Below are positions 1-8,074 of a stretch of DNA of 42,413 nt, piece after piece. This DNA comes from Chromohalobacter sp. 296-RDG (GTDB lineage: Bacteria; Pseudomonadota; Gammaproteobacteria; Pseudomonadales; Halomonadaceae). The notes under the pieces are model-generated. The model was not told the DNA's origin, ran no database searches, and saw only the letters and a program-made list of their open reading frames with translations. Position numbers and translations under genes: made by a program. The DNA is taken from the NCBI RefSeq assembly GCF_029889885.1, contig NZ_JARANY010000023.1:1-42413 (forward strand), given 5' to 3'. Position 1 is the stretch's first letter. The number at the start of each line of letters is the position of its first letter.

Positions 1-573
1 GGTGCGGCCGGATCGCTGGACATTCGGCGCCCCTTGCCGCGTCTCGCCCTGGCCCTGGCCGAATGTGCCGAGCCGGTCAGCGAAACGCGTCACACCGCTG
101 CCGAACTGGCCTTGCCTCAGCCGTTGCCGTCGACCTTGTCGCGCATTCAGGATCTCGGCCAGGTGAGTGTCGACCCGTCAGGCGTGGCGCTTTCCGAGGC
201 GGAATTCATTCTCTCTGCCGGCAATGGCGTCAAGGATTGGCAAGGGTTTCACCATGCTGCCGAGGTGTTGGGGGCCACCAAGGGCGCCTCACGCGTGGCG
301 GTGGATGATGGTTTCATGGCCCGTGACCGTCAGGTGGGCGCCACCGGCACCTGGGTGACGGCGCGGGTCTATGTGGCCGTGGGTATCAGCGGCGCCATCC
401 AGCATCTGCAGGGTATTCAGACCTGCGACAAGGTGGTAGCGATCAACATGGATCCCGGTTGCGACATGATCAAGCGCGCCGATCTTGCGGTAATCGGGGA
501 CTCGACTCAAATACTCGAGGCGTTGGTCACCCTGGTGGCTCAGGCACGAGAGGAGAAACGCGATGCAGCCTGA
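1..573 (+). CDS. etfA: Electron transfer flavoprotein alpha subunit, 3' part
   Basis: The gene is cut by the window edge; 190 codons remain, open from base 1. The visible part is the C-terminal FAD-binding domain of ETF-alpha: a GISGAIQHL stretch followed by KVVAINMDPG and a RADLAVIGD segment, matching the family's FAD-binding signature. ETF takes electrons from flavin dehydrogenases and passes them to ETF:quinone oxidoreductase. The gene ends 11 bases inside the next gene (etfB), so the two are translationally coupled. Because betaine-degradation genes follow, I infer this ETF serves dimethylglycine dehydrogenase (DgcAB), whose genes would lie just upstream. That link is from known Pseudomonas-type dgc operons and is not visible here. 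Confidence 0.9.
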   Translation, partial: GAAGSLDIRRPLPRLALALAECAEPVSETRHTAAELALPQPLPSTLSRIQDLGQVSVDPSGVALSEAEFILSAGNGVKDWQGFHHAAEVLGATKGASRVAVDDGFMARDRQVGATGTWVTARVYVAVGISGAIQHLQGIQTCDKVVAINMDPGCDMIKRADLAVIGDSTQILEALVTLVAQAREEKRDAA

Positions 574-1366
574 ATCGGCCATGACGCCAGAACTCGAAGT
601 GACGGTGCTGGTTTCCGTCGGTCGCCACCCGCTAACGGGAAGGGCGCGGCGTGCCGACCAGGATGCTCGGGGCGTGGAACTGGCGCGCTCCCTGGCGGAT
701 GCCCAGGTACGTCTGTTACATGCCGGCCTGCGGGATGAAAGTAGCGAAGCGGCATTACGCGGCTATCTGGGCATGGGCTTCACCGAGCTGGCGCTGCTTG
801 AGCAGCCCGAGAGCGCCGATATACTCCCTGCGCTTGCCGAGGCTCTGGATGCGACGTCGCCGCATCTGGTGATCGCCGGTGAACGTGCCGAGCGAGGCGA
901 AGGGTCGGGCCTGTTGCCCTATCTGTTAGCAGAGCGCCTTGGTTGGCCTCTGATAAGCGGTCTGGCGGCGGTGGAAAGCGTCGAGGACGGCATGGCGACC
1001 TTGCTGCAGGCCTTGCCGCGAGGTCAGCGGCGGCGACTCAAGGTCCGCCTGCCCGTCATCGTCACCGTCGACGATGCAGCCCCCACGCCGCGCCAGAGCG
1101 CCTATGGGCCGGCGCGACGCGGCGCGTTCGAAGCGACGGCAGGACCGGTGAGCGATGATGAAGAGTGGGCTGCATGGCAAGTGCAACCCGCGCGCCAGCG
1201 TCCCAAACGCCTCAAGATCGTCAAGGCCGCCTCGGCACGAGACCGCTTCAAGGCCGCCGCTGCCAAGGCCGAAGGCGGCGGCGGGCAGGTGCTGACGGAC
1301 GTGACCCCGACCCAGGGCGCTGAGGCGATCCTGACGCTACTGCGCGAAGAAGACGTGTTGCGTTGA
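563..1366 (+). CDS. etfB: Electron transfer flavoprotein beta subunit, divergent type
   Basis: 267 residues; partner of the ETF-alpha gene it overlaps. The start at 563 is chosen because a GAGAGGAG ribosome site (548-555) stands seven bases before it; an internal ATG at 581 lacks such spacing. The fold is recognisable from the N-terminal VTVLVSVGRHP strand, the acidic DQDARGVELA helix and the LVIAGERAERGEGSGLLPYLLAERLGWP segment. That segment occupies the place where ordinary ETF-beta carries its AMP-binding GKQAIDDD-type motif. The conventional motif is absent, so AMP binding may be altered or lost. The C-terminal arm, rich in Lys, Ala and Gly, would embrace the alpha subunit. Likely role: electron transfer from dimethylglycine dehydrogenase to the quinone pool. 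Confidence 0.82.
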   Translation: MQPESAMTPELEVTVLVSVGRHPLTGRARRADQDARGVELARSLADAQVRLLHAGLRDESSEAALRGYLGMGFTELALLEQPESADILPALAEALDATSPHLVIAGERAERGEGSGLLPYLLAERLGWPLISGLAAVESVEDGMATLLQALPRGQRRRLKVRLPVIVTVDDAAPTPRQSAYGPARRGAFEATAGPVSDDEEWAAWQVQPARQRPKRLKIVKAASARDRFKAAAAKAEGGGGQVLTDVTPTQGAEAILTLLREEDVLR

Positions 1367-1390
1367 GGCTCGCATCGCTCCAGTAGGGTG

Positions 1391-1440
1391 GCGCCAGGCG
1401 TCGATGCAAGTTCATGTTAGACGCTTGGCGTGTATTTTTT
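1391..1440 (+). terminator. Probable intrinsic terminator after etfAB
   Basis: Arms CGCCAGGCGTC (1392-1402) and GACGCTTGGCG (1420-1430) pair over 11 positions with one G-U, around a 17-base loop, and are followed by TGTATTTTTT. The long loop makes it weaker than a classic terminator. It would separate the ETF operon from the binding-protein gene. Confidence 0.5.
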
Positions 1441-1486
1441 GTCGTTTTATGGCAATAGTTCATCATTAAGTTGCGCAGAGTAAGAG

Positions 1487-1500
1487 GGTTACTAGTAACC
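1487..1500. promoter_or_regulatory. Perfect 14-bp palindrome before the betaine-type binding protein
   Basis: GGTTACTAGTAACC reads identically on both strands and ends 14 bases before the ATG at 1515, overlapping the expected 5' leader. The position suits an operator for a dimeric repressor or a leader hairpin. The bound regulator is unknown to me. Confidence 0.4.
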
Positions 1501-1514
1501 AATGGAGTCCTCTT

Positions 1515-2450
1515 ATGCGCAAGATGCCATTTCGCCATTCGCTTGCCTTGTTGCCGTTGGCGTGGATCGCTGCCGGACCGGTGCAAGCTGATCTCGATAC
1601 CGTACGCTTCGGTGTACCGCCGTGGCCGGGGGTGACGGTCAAGTCGGAGGTTGCGTCGCAACTTCTTGAGGCGATGGGATATCACACCGAGCAAAGCGAG
1701 TTGGCGGTTGGCGTCATCCTCAATGGTCTGACCAGCGACGATCTCGACGTCTATCTTGGTGGCTGGTACCCCATTGAGGAAGAAATGGTCGAGCCGCTGG
1801 TGGCCGACGATAAAGTGGTCAAGCTTACCAAGAACATCGACGATGCCAATTCGGGGCTGGTGGTGCCGGAATACGTCCACGAAGCGGGCGTCGATAGTGT
1901 CGCCGATCTCGCCCAGTACCGGGAACGTTTCGATGGCGAGATACAAGGCATCGAGGCAGGTACAGGCATCAACGATGCGATTCTGGCGGCCATCGACGAC
2001 GATAAAGTGGGGCTCGGTGACTGGGAGCTGCGAGAGAGTTCGACCTCGGCGATGCTCGCCTACGCCGACCAGCGCATCGCCAATCGGGAGTGGGTGACGT
2101 TCGTCGGTTGGGAGCCGCACTGGATGAACGTCAGCTACGATCTTTATTACCTCAAGGACGATAACGATAGTGGTGTCGCCGAGATCAAGAGCACGGTCTG
2201 GACCGTGGTGCCGCCCGAGCTTCAAGCGGAGGATGCCAATCTCTATCGTTTCCTGTCGCAGTATCGGATCTCGATCGAGGATCAGAACGACTGGATCTAC
2301 GAGTACAGTCATGAGGAACGTCCCGCCGACGAAGTCGCCAGCGAGTGGATCCGCAACCACTACGATACCGTAGCCCAGTGGCTCGAAGGCGTGACCACCA
2401 AGGCGGGCGAGCCGGCCATCGATGCAGTCAAGGCACAACTGGGAAGTTGA
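1515..2450 (+). CDS. Glycine betaine/choline-type ABC substrate-binding protein (ProX/OpuAC family)
   Basis: 311 residues. The signal peptide runs to about residue 25 (ending GPVQA), consistent with a periplasmic protein. The mature part begins DTVRFGVPPWPGVTVKSEVASQLLEAMGY, typical of OpuAC-type proteins that bind quaternary ammonium compounds through aromatic residues; Trp residues occur in the PPWPG, GGWYP and VGWEPHWMN motifs, as expected for a cation-pi box. The VGWEPHWMN motif is common in choline/betaine binders. No permease or ATPase adjoins it, so it probably works with a transporter encoded elsewhere, as CbcX, BetX and CaiX do in Pseudomonas. The location next to betaine catabolic genes supports betaine, choline or carnitine as ligand; which one cannot be told from the sequence. 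Confidence 0.85.
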   Translation: MRKMPFRHSLALLPLAWIAAGPVQADLDTVRFGVPPWPGVTVKSEVASQLLEAMGYHTEQSELAVGVILNGLTSDDLDVYLGGWYPIEEEMVEPLVADDKVVKLTKNIDDANSGLVVPEYVHEAGVDSVADLAQYRERFDGEIQGIEAGTGINDAILAAIDDDKVGLGDWELRESSTSAMLAYADQRIANREWVTFVGWEPHWMNVSYDLYYLKDDNDSGVAEIKSTVWTVVPPELQAEDANLYRFLSQYRISIEDQNDWIYEYSHEERPADEVASEWIRNHYDTVAQWLEGVTTKAGEPAIDAVKAQLGS

Positions 2451-2476
2451 CGGTCGGGCGAGATGACAGGTAAGGC

Positions 2477-3298
2477 CTAGGCGTCGTCCAGGCGCGCCCG
2501 CAGCGCCTGACAGAAATCCTGCCAGGCGGCGGTCATGTCGGGCAGCTCGGCGTGGCCGTGCAGTGCCGAATGCACCATGTTTGGCGCGCAGCGGTAGCCG
2601 ACCGAGGCACCGGCTGCACGCCAGCGTTCGATGGCCTGCTCCAGTGGCCGCGTCAGTGGGTCGTGCTCCACTGCCAATGCCTCGATGCGCATGGCGGGTG
2701 GGGCATGTGGGTCGAGCTTGGGCACGTCGTTAGCGGCCATCTCCCACAACGAGAGAATATCCGCGCACGAGAGCAGCGGGGCGTCCGGGCCCAGAGTCTC
2801 GGCTGTCGGCGTGCCCACCAGCGGATAAATCACGCCCAGGAGTCCTGACCACGGGCTAGTACCCGCGATGTCGAGTGCCAGGCGGCCGCCAGCGCTATCG
2901 CCGAGCACGGCGACGGGCGCGAGCGCTGCCACCACCATGTGGCAATCGTCCAGTGCCTCACCGTAGTGCGCCTCCGGCAGCAAGCGGTAGTCGACGCTGA
3001 CGACCTCGCGTTCGAGCCGCTCGGCGAGATCGGCGGTGATCCCGTGGTGGCTCTTCGCCGATCCCAGATTCCAACCACCGCCATGCATATAGACGATACA
3101 CTCGCCCACGGTCTGTGCCGGCAGGAAGCGGCGTACGGCGACACCGGCCACAACGTCGTCGTTGACCTGCATGCCCTCCGGGTCGGTTGGACGATATTCG
3201 GCATGCAAACGCTCGTAGATGCGCCGACGTTCGCCAAGCGGGGCATCGGCGTAATCGTCGATCAGCGCCAGACGCCGAATGAACGACTCGATCTGCAT
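2477..3298 (-). CDS. Alpha/beta hydrolase (HSL/esterase-like)
   Basis: 273 residues, cytoplasmic, no signal peptide. The hormone-sensitive-lipase oxyanion motif HGGGW (72-76) and the nucleophile elbow GDSAGG (Ser135) are clear; Asp213 in EHDPL and His243 in NMVHSALHG complete a plausible triad. Family members hydrolyse short acyl esters or act on formyl-kynurenine-like amides. It is transcribed towards the binding-protein gene and lies 40 bases downstream of an MFS exporter on the same strand, so the two may form an operon. The physiological substrate is unknown. Nothing links it directly to betaine breakdown. Confidence 0.8.
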   Translation of the reverse strand: MQIESFIRRLALIDDYADAPLGERRRIYERLHAEYRPTDPEGMQVNDDVVAGVAVRRFLPAQTVGECIVYMHGGGWNLGSAKSHHGITADLAERLEREVVSVDYRLLPEAHYGEALDDCHMVVAALAPVAVLGDSAGGRLALDIAGTSPWSGLLGVIYPLVGTPTAETLGPDAPLLSCADILSLWEMAANDVPKLDPHAPPAMRIEALAVEHDPLTRPLEQAIERWRAAGASVGYRCAPNMVHSALHGHAELPDMTAAWQDFCQALRARLDDA

Positions 3299-3338
3299 TC
3301 GAAAGCTCCTCCTATATCTCCACTCATGCTATCCCTGA

Positions 3339-4502
3339 CTAGGGTTTCCTTTCCATGTGCTCGGGCAGGCCGCTGGCCAGGAAGATGCTGATTACACCGC
3401 CGCCCAGGGCGATCCACAGTGGCGCGGCGGGCGCCCAAAGCGCGGCGATCGGCCCCAGAAGCATCACGCCGAGAGCCGCCAGTGCGTTGGCCAGGCCCAG
3501 CGCCATGCCCGACCCCAGCGAGCGGTTCTCGGGCAGGATGTCCTGGGCAATGAGGATACCCAGCGGCAAGGTCGCGAACAGGCTGATGCCCAGCACGCCG
3601 AGCACGATCCACAGCCAGATGCCTTCGGCCAACAGGAAAGCCGTCAGCATGATGACCGAGACGCTCATGGCGACGATCAATACCGGGCGGCGACCGAAGC
3701 GATCCGAGAGTCGCCCGCCGCCGAGATTGCCGATCACACCAACGACCATCAGGACGGTGATGAAACTGGCGCCGGTGGTCAGGTCGCCGCCGCCCTGGGC
3801 CCACATCAGTGGCACATAGGTCACGACCGAGAGAATCATTAGCGAGCGTAGCGTGGAAAATGCCACCAGCCGCGATAACGGGCCGGCATGCAGACGCCAG
3901 GCGATGGGGGTGGCATCCGTGGCGCGTGGCGGCAGACGTGGCGCCCAGTGCAGCATGAACGGCAGCGTGACGAGCGCGGGCAGGGCGAGCAGCCACAGAT
4001 ACCCTAGGCCCCACTGCACTACCACCCAGCTCGCCAGGGCCGGCCATACGCCGCGTCCCACCTCGCCGCCGACCATGAAGATCGACATCGCGGTCCCCGG
4101 GCGCTCGCCACCCAGACGACGAATGCCGGCCAGTGCCTGGGGATGGAAGAAGGCGTTGGAGATTCCAATCAACAGCAGGGTGCCGAGCAGAGGCCAGAAA
4201 CCCGAGGCGAAGCCTACCAGGGCGCCGCCCAGCGACGAACCGGCGAGCCCCAGGGCGACCATGACACGACCACCGACACGGTCGGCGAAAATTCCCACTA
4301 GTGGTTGCAGCGCCTGGCCCATCAACAAGGCCGCCATGATCGTACCCGCTAGTGCCACGGATAGATTGAGCGAGATCAAAATCGCTGGTAGTACGCCCGG
4401 TAGATAATTGGCGGCGCCGTCGTTGAGAAAATGCGCCCAGCTCATGCCGGTCAGGCGAGCAGGCTGGGAACGAGACGAGGTGGCGGCGGTCGAGGCCTCC
4501 AT
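3339..4502 (-). CDS. MFS exporter, fosmidomycin-resistance (Fsr) type
   Basis: 387 residues with about twelve hydrophobic segments. The N-terminal SWAHFLNDGAANYLPGVLPAIL resembles the HLLND start of Fsr proteins. The first cytoplasmic loop carries GIFADRVGGRVMV, the MFS motif A, repeated in the second half as GGRLSDRFGRRPVLIV. A FFHPQAL stretch matches the FHPE segment of Fsr. The start at 4502 has GGAG about eight bases upstream. Such proteins expel hydrophilic drugs or metabolites by proton antiport; the substrate here is undetermined. Probable operon with the downstream alpha/beta hydrolase. Confidence 0.8.
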   Translation of the reverse strand: MEASTAATSSRSQPARLTGMSWAHFLNDGAANYLPGVLPAILISLNLSVALAGTIMAALLMGQALQPLVGIFADRVGGRVMVALGLAGSSLGGALVGFASGFWPLLGTLLLIGISNAFFHPQALAGIRRLGGERPGTAMSIFMVGGEVGRGVWPALASWVVVQWGLGYLWLLALPALVTLPFMLHWAPRLPPRATDATPIAWRLHAGPLSRLVAFSTLRSLMILSVVTYVPLMWAQGGGDLTTGASFITVLMVVGVIGNLGGGRLSDRFGRRPVLIVAMSVSVIMLTAFLLAEGIWLWIVLGVLGISLFATLPLGILIAQDILPENRSLGSGMALGLANALAALGVMLLGPIAALWAPAAPLWIALGGGVISIFLASGLPEHMERKP

Positions 4503-4771
4503 GGCGAACTCCGGTGGCGAATGGGTGGCAGATACGCTCCGGGGTAGGGCGTATTTCGATCATTGCTTGAATAGCACGCCCCTGGAGCCGGAACAAGTCG
4601 CGCTTATGGTAAGGGCGCGAACGATAAGCGAGGCTGCGGTTGGCATGGCAATGTCTCTTTTGAGCATGGCGATGACTCGCTGGGAACAGTACGCGCCAGC
4701 AAGAGGGCTATGGTCGAAGAGTGGCGTTGACGCCACGACGCCTCTCACTACGAAACCAAAGGATAATAGCC

Positions 4772-5965
4772 ATGAGTGCAGCCAACCGCGGCGTGATCTA
4801 CATGGGCGCCGGCCATGTAGAGGTCCAACCGATCCCTTTTCCCGAACTGGCGCTGGGCAATCGCAAATGCGAGCACGGCGTGATTCTCAAGGTCATCACC
4901 ACTAATATCTGTGGCAGCGACCAGCACATGGTACGCGGACGTACCACCGCACCGAGCGGCATGGTACTCGGGCACGAAATCACCGGCGAAGTCGTCGAGT
5001 GCGGGCGTGACGTCGAGTTCATCGGCGTCGGCGATGTCGTTTCGGTGCCTTTCAACATCGCCTGCGGGCGTTGCCGCAACTGCAAGGAAGGCCAGACAAG
5101 TATCTGCCTCAACGTCAATCCCGCGCGTCCGGGTGCCGCCTATGGTTATGTCGACATGGGCGGCTGGGTCGGTGGCCAGACCGAATACGTCATGGTGCCC
5201 TATGCGGACTTCAATCTGTTGAAGTTCCCCGACCGCGATATCGCCATGGATAAGATCCGCGATCTGACGTTGCTATCCGATATCTTCCCCACCGGCTTTC
5301 ACGGCTGCGCCACCGCCGGCGTCGGCCCTGGCAGCACCGTCTACATCGCCGGGGCCGGCCCGGTCGGCCTGGCCGCAGCGGTTTCCGCCCAACTACTGGG
5401 TGCCGCCTGCGTCATCGTCGGCGATATGAACCCGCAGCGTCTCGGTCAGGCCGAAAGCTTCGGCTGCGAGACCCTGGACCTGCGCCAGGACACGCCGATG
5501 GCCGATATGCTGGAACCTATCCTTGGCGCGCGCGAAGTGGACAGTGCGGTGGATGCAGTAGGCTTCGAGGCGCGCTGTCATGGCCATAACCACGCGCATG
5601 AGCAGCCCGCCACGGTGCTCAATGCCTGCATGGACGTCACCCGAGCTGGTGGCCAGATCGGCATCCCGGGACTGTACGTCACCGAAGACCCCGGCGCCGA
5701 GAGTCAGGAAGCCCAACATGGCAACCTCTCGATGCGTCTTGGCCAGGGCTGGGCCAAGTCCCACTCCTTTCATACCGGCCAGTGCCCGGTAATGAAGTAC
5801 CACCGGCAGCTGATGCAGGCGATCCTGTTCGACAAGGTGAACATCGCCGATGCGGTCAATGTCGAGGTCATCTCCCTGGACGACGCGCCGCGCGGATATG
5901 CGGACTTCGACGGTGGCGTGGCCAAGAAATTCGTCATCGACCCGCACGGCAGCGTAGCCGCTTGA
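4772..5965 (+). CDS. fdhA: Glutathione-independent formaldehyde dehydrogenase (zinc, NAD+)
   Basis: 397 residues, close to the 398-399 of Pseudomonas putida FdhA. It oxidises formaldehyde to formate with tightly bound NAD+. Visible zinc sites are catalytic Cys47 (NICGSDQH) and His68 (GHE) and the structural cluster Cys98, 101, 104 and 112. A Rossmann motif GAGPVGLAAA follows the DIFPTGFHGC segment. The start at 4772 is preceded by AAAGGA and gives the usual N-terminus (SAANRGVIYMG). Sarcosine and dimethylglycine demethylation both release formaldehyde when tetrahydrofolate is limiting, so its place before soxBDAG is functionally coherent. The 269-base gap to the divergent MFS gene must hold its promoter. 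Confidence 0.95.
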   Translation: MSAANRGVIYMGAGHVEVQPIPFPELALGNRKCEHGVILKVITTNICGSDQHMVRGRTTAPSGMVLGHEITGEVVECGRDVEFIGVGDVVSVPFNIACGRCRNCKEGQTSICLNVNPARPGAAYGYVDMGGWVGGQTEYVMVPYADFNLLKFPDRDIAMDKIRDLTLLSDIFPTGFHGCATAGVGPGSTVYIAGAGPVGLAAAVSAQLLGAACVIVGDMNPQRLGQAESFGCETLDLRQDTPMADMLEPILGAREVDSAVDAVGFEARCHGHNHAHEQPATVLNACMDVTRAGGQIGIPGLYVTEDPGAESQEAQHGNLSMRLGQGWAKSHSFHTGQCPVMKYHRQLMQAILFDKVNIADAVNVEVISLDDAPRGYADFDGGVAKKFVIDPHGSVAA

Positions 5966-5978
5966 GCGGCATTGAATG

Positions 5979-5999
5979 GCCCCGGCACGAGACCGGGGC
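5979..5999 (+). terminator. Hairpin after fdhA
   Basis: GCCCCGG (5979-5985) pairs with CCGGGGC (5993-5999) around a seven-base loop, 13 bases past the fdhA stop. No T-run follows, so termination would need help or the hairpin only protects the 3' end. Confidence 0.4.
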
Positions 6000-6058
6000 T
6001 AACATGCAACGAGGCGCCTGTCGCAAGACAGGCTGGCCAAACCCCGGGGCTGCTCTTG

Positions 6059-6259
6059 ATGGCGCCCCATCCCGCCGGAAAGCGCATTCGAATCCCATTG
6101 ATGCAGCAAGGCATGGTGTTCGTGCCTTTCTGCTATCTGGAAGCGGCGGCCAATATCCTGACCAACTCGGCGATCGACCCTTTCGGCAAGATTCCCGAGT
6201 TCAAGTATGCCGCCAGCCGTTTGCATCGCGGCGAGGTGTCGACGGAGCTTGATGGCTGA
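6059..6259 (+). pseudogene. Remnant of a formate dehydrogenase alpha subunit C-terminus
   Basis: The reading frame ending at 6259 encodes GMVFVPFCYLEAAANILTNS followed by AIDPFGKIPEFKYAASRL. This closely follows the last ~40 residues of molybdopterin formate dehydrogenase alpha subunits (pattern GTVFxPFHFxEAAANxLTNxALDPxxKIPEFKxxAxRv). Upstream in frame the similarity stops, and the apparent ATG at 5972 sits in the fdhA hairpin, so this is read as the tail of a deleted gene. The catalytic part is missing. It may be a relic of an fdhA-formate dehydrogenase pair that once carried formaldehyde to CO2. A small expressed peptide cannot be excluded. Confidence 0.6.
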
Positions 6260-6275
6260 TCCGAGTCGGTGTGTC

Positions 6276-6302
6276 GCAAACGCATCCGGCCGTGACGTTT
6301 GC
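6276..6302. promoter_or_regulatory. Inverted repeat upstream of the sox operon
   Basis: GCAAACG (6276-6282) and CGTTTGC (6296-6302) are exact reverse complements with centres 20 bases apart, two helical turns, about 100 bases before soxB. The arrangement suits a dimeric activator or repressor. The protein is not known; an AraC-family sarcosine or betaine sensor would be one guess. Confidence 0.35.
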
Positions 6303-6400
6303 AAGCACTCCATCCAAGGGGCGACAGGGCTACCATCGCGGCATGTAAAGACACGTCGTCGTGCCAGTCCAGAGCACGGGGGCCGCGGAGGGGAGAGGGT

Positions 6401-7651
6401 ATGCAACGTTATTCAGGCTTCGGGCTCGTCAAGCACGCGCTGCGTCACCACGAGGGTTGGCAACGCCAATGGCGCAATCCTACGCCCAAGCCGCGCTACG
6501 ACGTGATCATCGTCGGCGGCGGGGGGCATGGCTTGGCGACCGCTTACTACCTGGCCAAGGAGCACGGCATCACCAATGTCGCGGTGGTGGAAAAGGGCTG
6601 GTTGGGTGGCGGCAATACCGCGCGCAACACGACCATCGTGCGCTCCAACTATCTATGGGATGAATCGGCGGCACTCTACGAGCATGCCATGAAGCATTGG
6701 GAGGGGCTCTCGCAGGAACTCAATTACAACGTCATGTTCTCCCAGCGTGGCGTGTTGAATCTGGGCCATACGCTGCAGGACATGCGTGATATTCAGCGCC
6801 GGGTCAATGCCAACCGCCTCAATGGTATCGATGGTGAAGTGCTCGACGCCGAGGGCGTTCAGTCGTTGGTGCCGATCATGGACTGCTCGAAGCGTGCTCG
6901 GTATCCGGTCATGGGCGCTTCCTGGCAACCACGCGCCGGCGTGGCTCGCCACGATGCCGTGGCCTGGGGCTACGCCCGCGCCGCCGACGCGCTGGGTGTC
7001 GATCTTTTGCAGAATACCGAAGTCACCGGCTTCAAGATTCGCGACGGGCAGATCCAAGGCGTGCACACCAATCGCGGCGACATCGAGGCCAAGACCGTTG
7101 GCTGCGTGACAGCGGGCAATTCCAGCGTGATGGCGGGTATGGCCGGTCTCAATCTACCGCTGGAATCGCATCCATTGCAGGCATTGGTTTCCGAGCCGCT
7201 CAAGCCGGTGCTGGATACCGTGGTGATGTCCAATCACGTGCACGGCTATATCAACCAGTCGGATAAGGGCGATCTGGTTATCGGTGCGGGCATCGATGGC
7301 TACAACGGCTACGGTCAGCGGGGCAGCTATCCCACCGTCGAACATACCTTACAGGCCATCGTCGAGATGTTCCCGATCTTCTCCCGGGTACGCATGAACC
7401 GCCAGTGGGGCGGCATCGTCGATACCTGCCCGGATGCCTGTCCGATCCTTTCCAAGACGAAGATCAAGGGGCTCTACTTCAACTGCGGTTGGGGGACGGG
7501 CGGTTTCAAGGCGACGCCAGGATCGGGGCATGTGTTCGCCGCGAGTTTGGCCAAGGGCGAGATGCACCCCATCGCCGCGCCGTTTTCCATCGACCGTTTC
7601 CACAGCGGGGCGTTGATCGATGAGCATGGCGCCGCTGGCGTCGCGCACTAA
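6401..7651 (+). CDS. soxB: Sarcosine oxidase beta subunit
   Basis: 416 residues. This is the catalytic subunit of heterotetrameric sarcosine oxidase; it carries FAD and oxidises sarcosine to glycine. The dinucleotide-binding motif [20 protein letters not shown] lies at about 33-52. His184 in [11 protein letters not shown] corresponds by context to the residue that holds FMN covalently in the Corynebacterium enzyme. The C-terminal [14 protein letters not shown] and [16 protein letters not shown] segments are typical of the family. The start at 6401 has GGAGAGGG before it; longer in-frame starts would add about 30 non-family residues. First gene of a tight soxBDAG-purU run; soxD begins 12 bases after its stop. 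Confidence 0.95.
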   Translation: MQRYSGFGLVKHALRHHEGWQRQWRNPTPKPRYDVIIVGGGGHGLATAYYLAKEHGITNVAVVEKGWLGGGNTARNTTIVRSNYLWDESAALYEHAMKHWEGLSQELNYNVMFSQRGVLNLGHTLQDMRDIQRRVNANRLNGIDGEVLDAEGVQSLVPIMDCSKRARYPVMGASWQPRAGVARHDAVAWGYARAADALGVDLLQNTEVTGFKIRDGQIQGVHTNRGDIEAKTVGCVTAGNSSVMAGMAGLNLPLESHPLQALVSEPLKPVLDTVVMSNHVHGYINQSDKGDLVIGAGIDGYNGYGQRGSYPTVEHTLQAIVEMFPIFSRVRMNRQWGGIVDTCPDACPILSKTKIKGLYFNCGWGTGGFKATPGSGHVFAASLAKGEMHPIAAPFSIDRFHSGALIDEHGAAGVAH

Positions 7652-7663
7652 GGGAGAGCCATC

Positions 7664-8074
7664 ATGTTCCATATCTATTGCCCCTACTGCGAAGAATTGC
7701 GCGAGGAAGAGGAATTCCATCCCAAGGGCCAGGCGCACATCGCACGCCCCGAGGAGCCGGACACCTGCAGCGACGAGGAATGGGGCGATTATCTGTTCTT
7801 CCGCGACAATCCGCGCGGCATCCATCACGAGATGTGGCTGCACGCAGTGGGCTGCCGCAAGTTCTTCAACATCACGCGCAATACCGTGAGTTACGAGATC
7901 CTCGAAACCTACAAGATGGGCGAACAGCCGACGATCACCGCCGAGCATCTGGCGCGTGAGGAAAAAAACGCGCGTGAGGAAAAAACCAATAATGCGCAGG
8001 TTGCCGAAGGCGGCCAGCAGACCGTAGGTGCCAGCGACGCCGCCGTGGCGTCGGTCAAGGGAGCGCAGGCATGA
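7664..8074 (+). CDS. soxD: Sarcosine oxidase delta subunit, with extended tail
   Basis: 136 residues. Small zinc-binding subunit: Cys6 and Cys9 (CPYC) plus His60 and Cys64 (HAVGC) match the known zinc ligands. GGAGAG precedes the start. The core ends near residue 95; the rest is a charged, low-complexity tail longer than usual for SoxD. The tail contains an in-frame 18-base tandem repeat giving AREEKN-AREEKT (residues 97-108), with runs of seven and six A. The stop overlaps the soxA start by four bases (ATGA). Confidence 0.93.
   Translation: MFHIYCPYCEELREEEEFHPKGQAHIARPEEPDTCSDEEWGDYLFFRDNPRGIHHEMWLHAVGCRKFFNITRNTVSYEILETYKMGEQPTITAEHLAREEKNAREEKTNNAQVAEGGQQTVGASDAAVASVKGAQA
7952..7987 (+). 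repeat. 18-bp tandem repeat inside soxD
   Basis: Two units (7952-7969 and 7970-7987) differ at one base; each contains GCGCGTGAGG followed by six or seven A. They keep the reading frame and encode AREEKN and AREEKT. This looks like a recent duplication. Confidence 0.85.

Larger units (their letters stand above)
5966..6400. other. Gap between fdhA and soxB
   Basis: 435 bases without an intact gene. It holds the fdhA 3' hairpin, the formate dehydrogenase remnant, and about 140 bases that should carry the sox promoter, including the inverted repeat at 6276-6302. Confidence 0.6.

Noticed and set aside
1248-2438. Open frame of 396 codons opposite the binding protein
   Set aside because: Antisense to a well-supported gene and across its promoter; composition is typical of a shadow frame.
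3262-4596. Open frame of 444 codons on the minus strand in a second frame
   Set aside because: Same-strand shadow of the Fsr-type exporter; low-complexity Arg/Gly-rich translation and no domain.
5972-6058. ATG and first 29 codons of the frame containing the formate dehydrogenase remnant
   Set aside because: They overlap the fdhA hairpin, lack a ribosome site and do not resemble the family, so I do not treat 5972 as a gene start.
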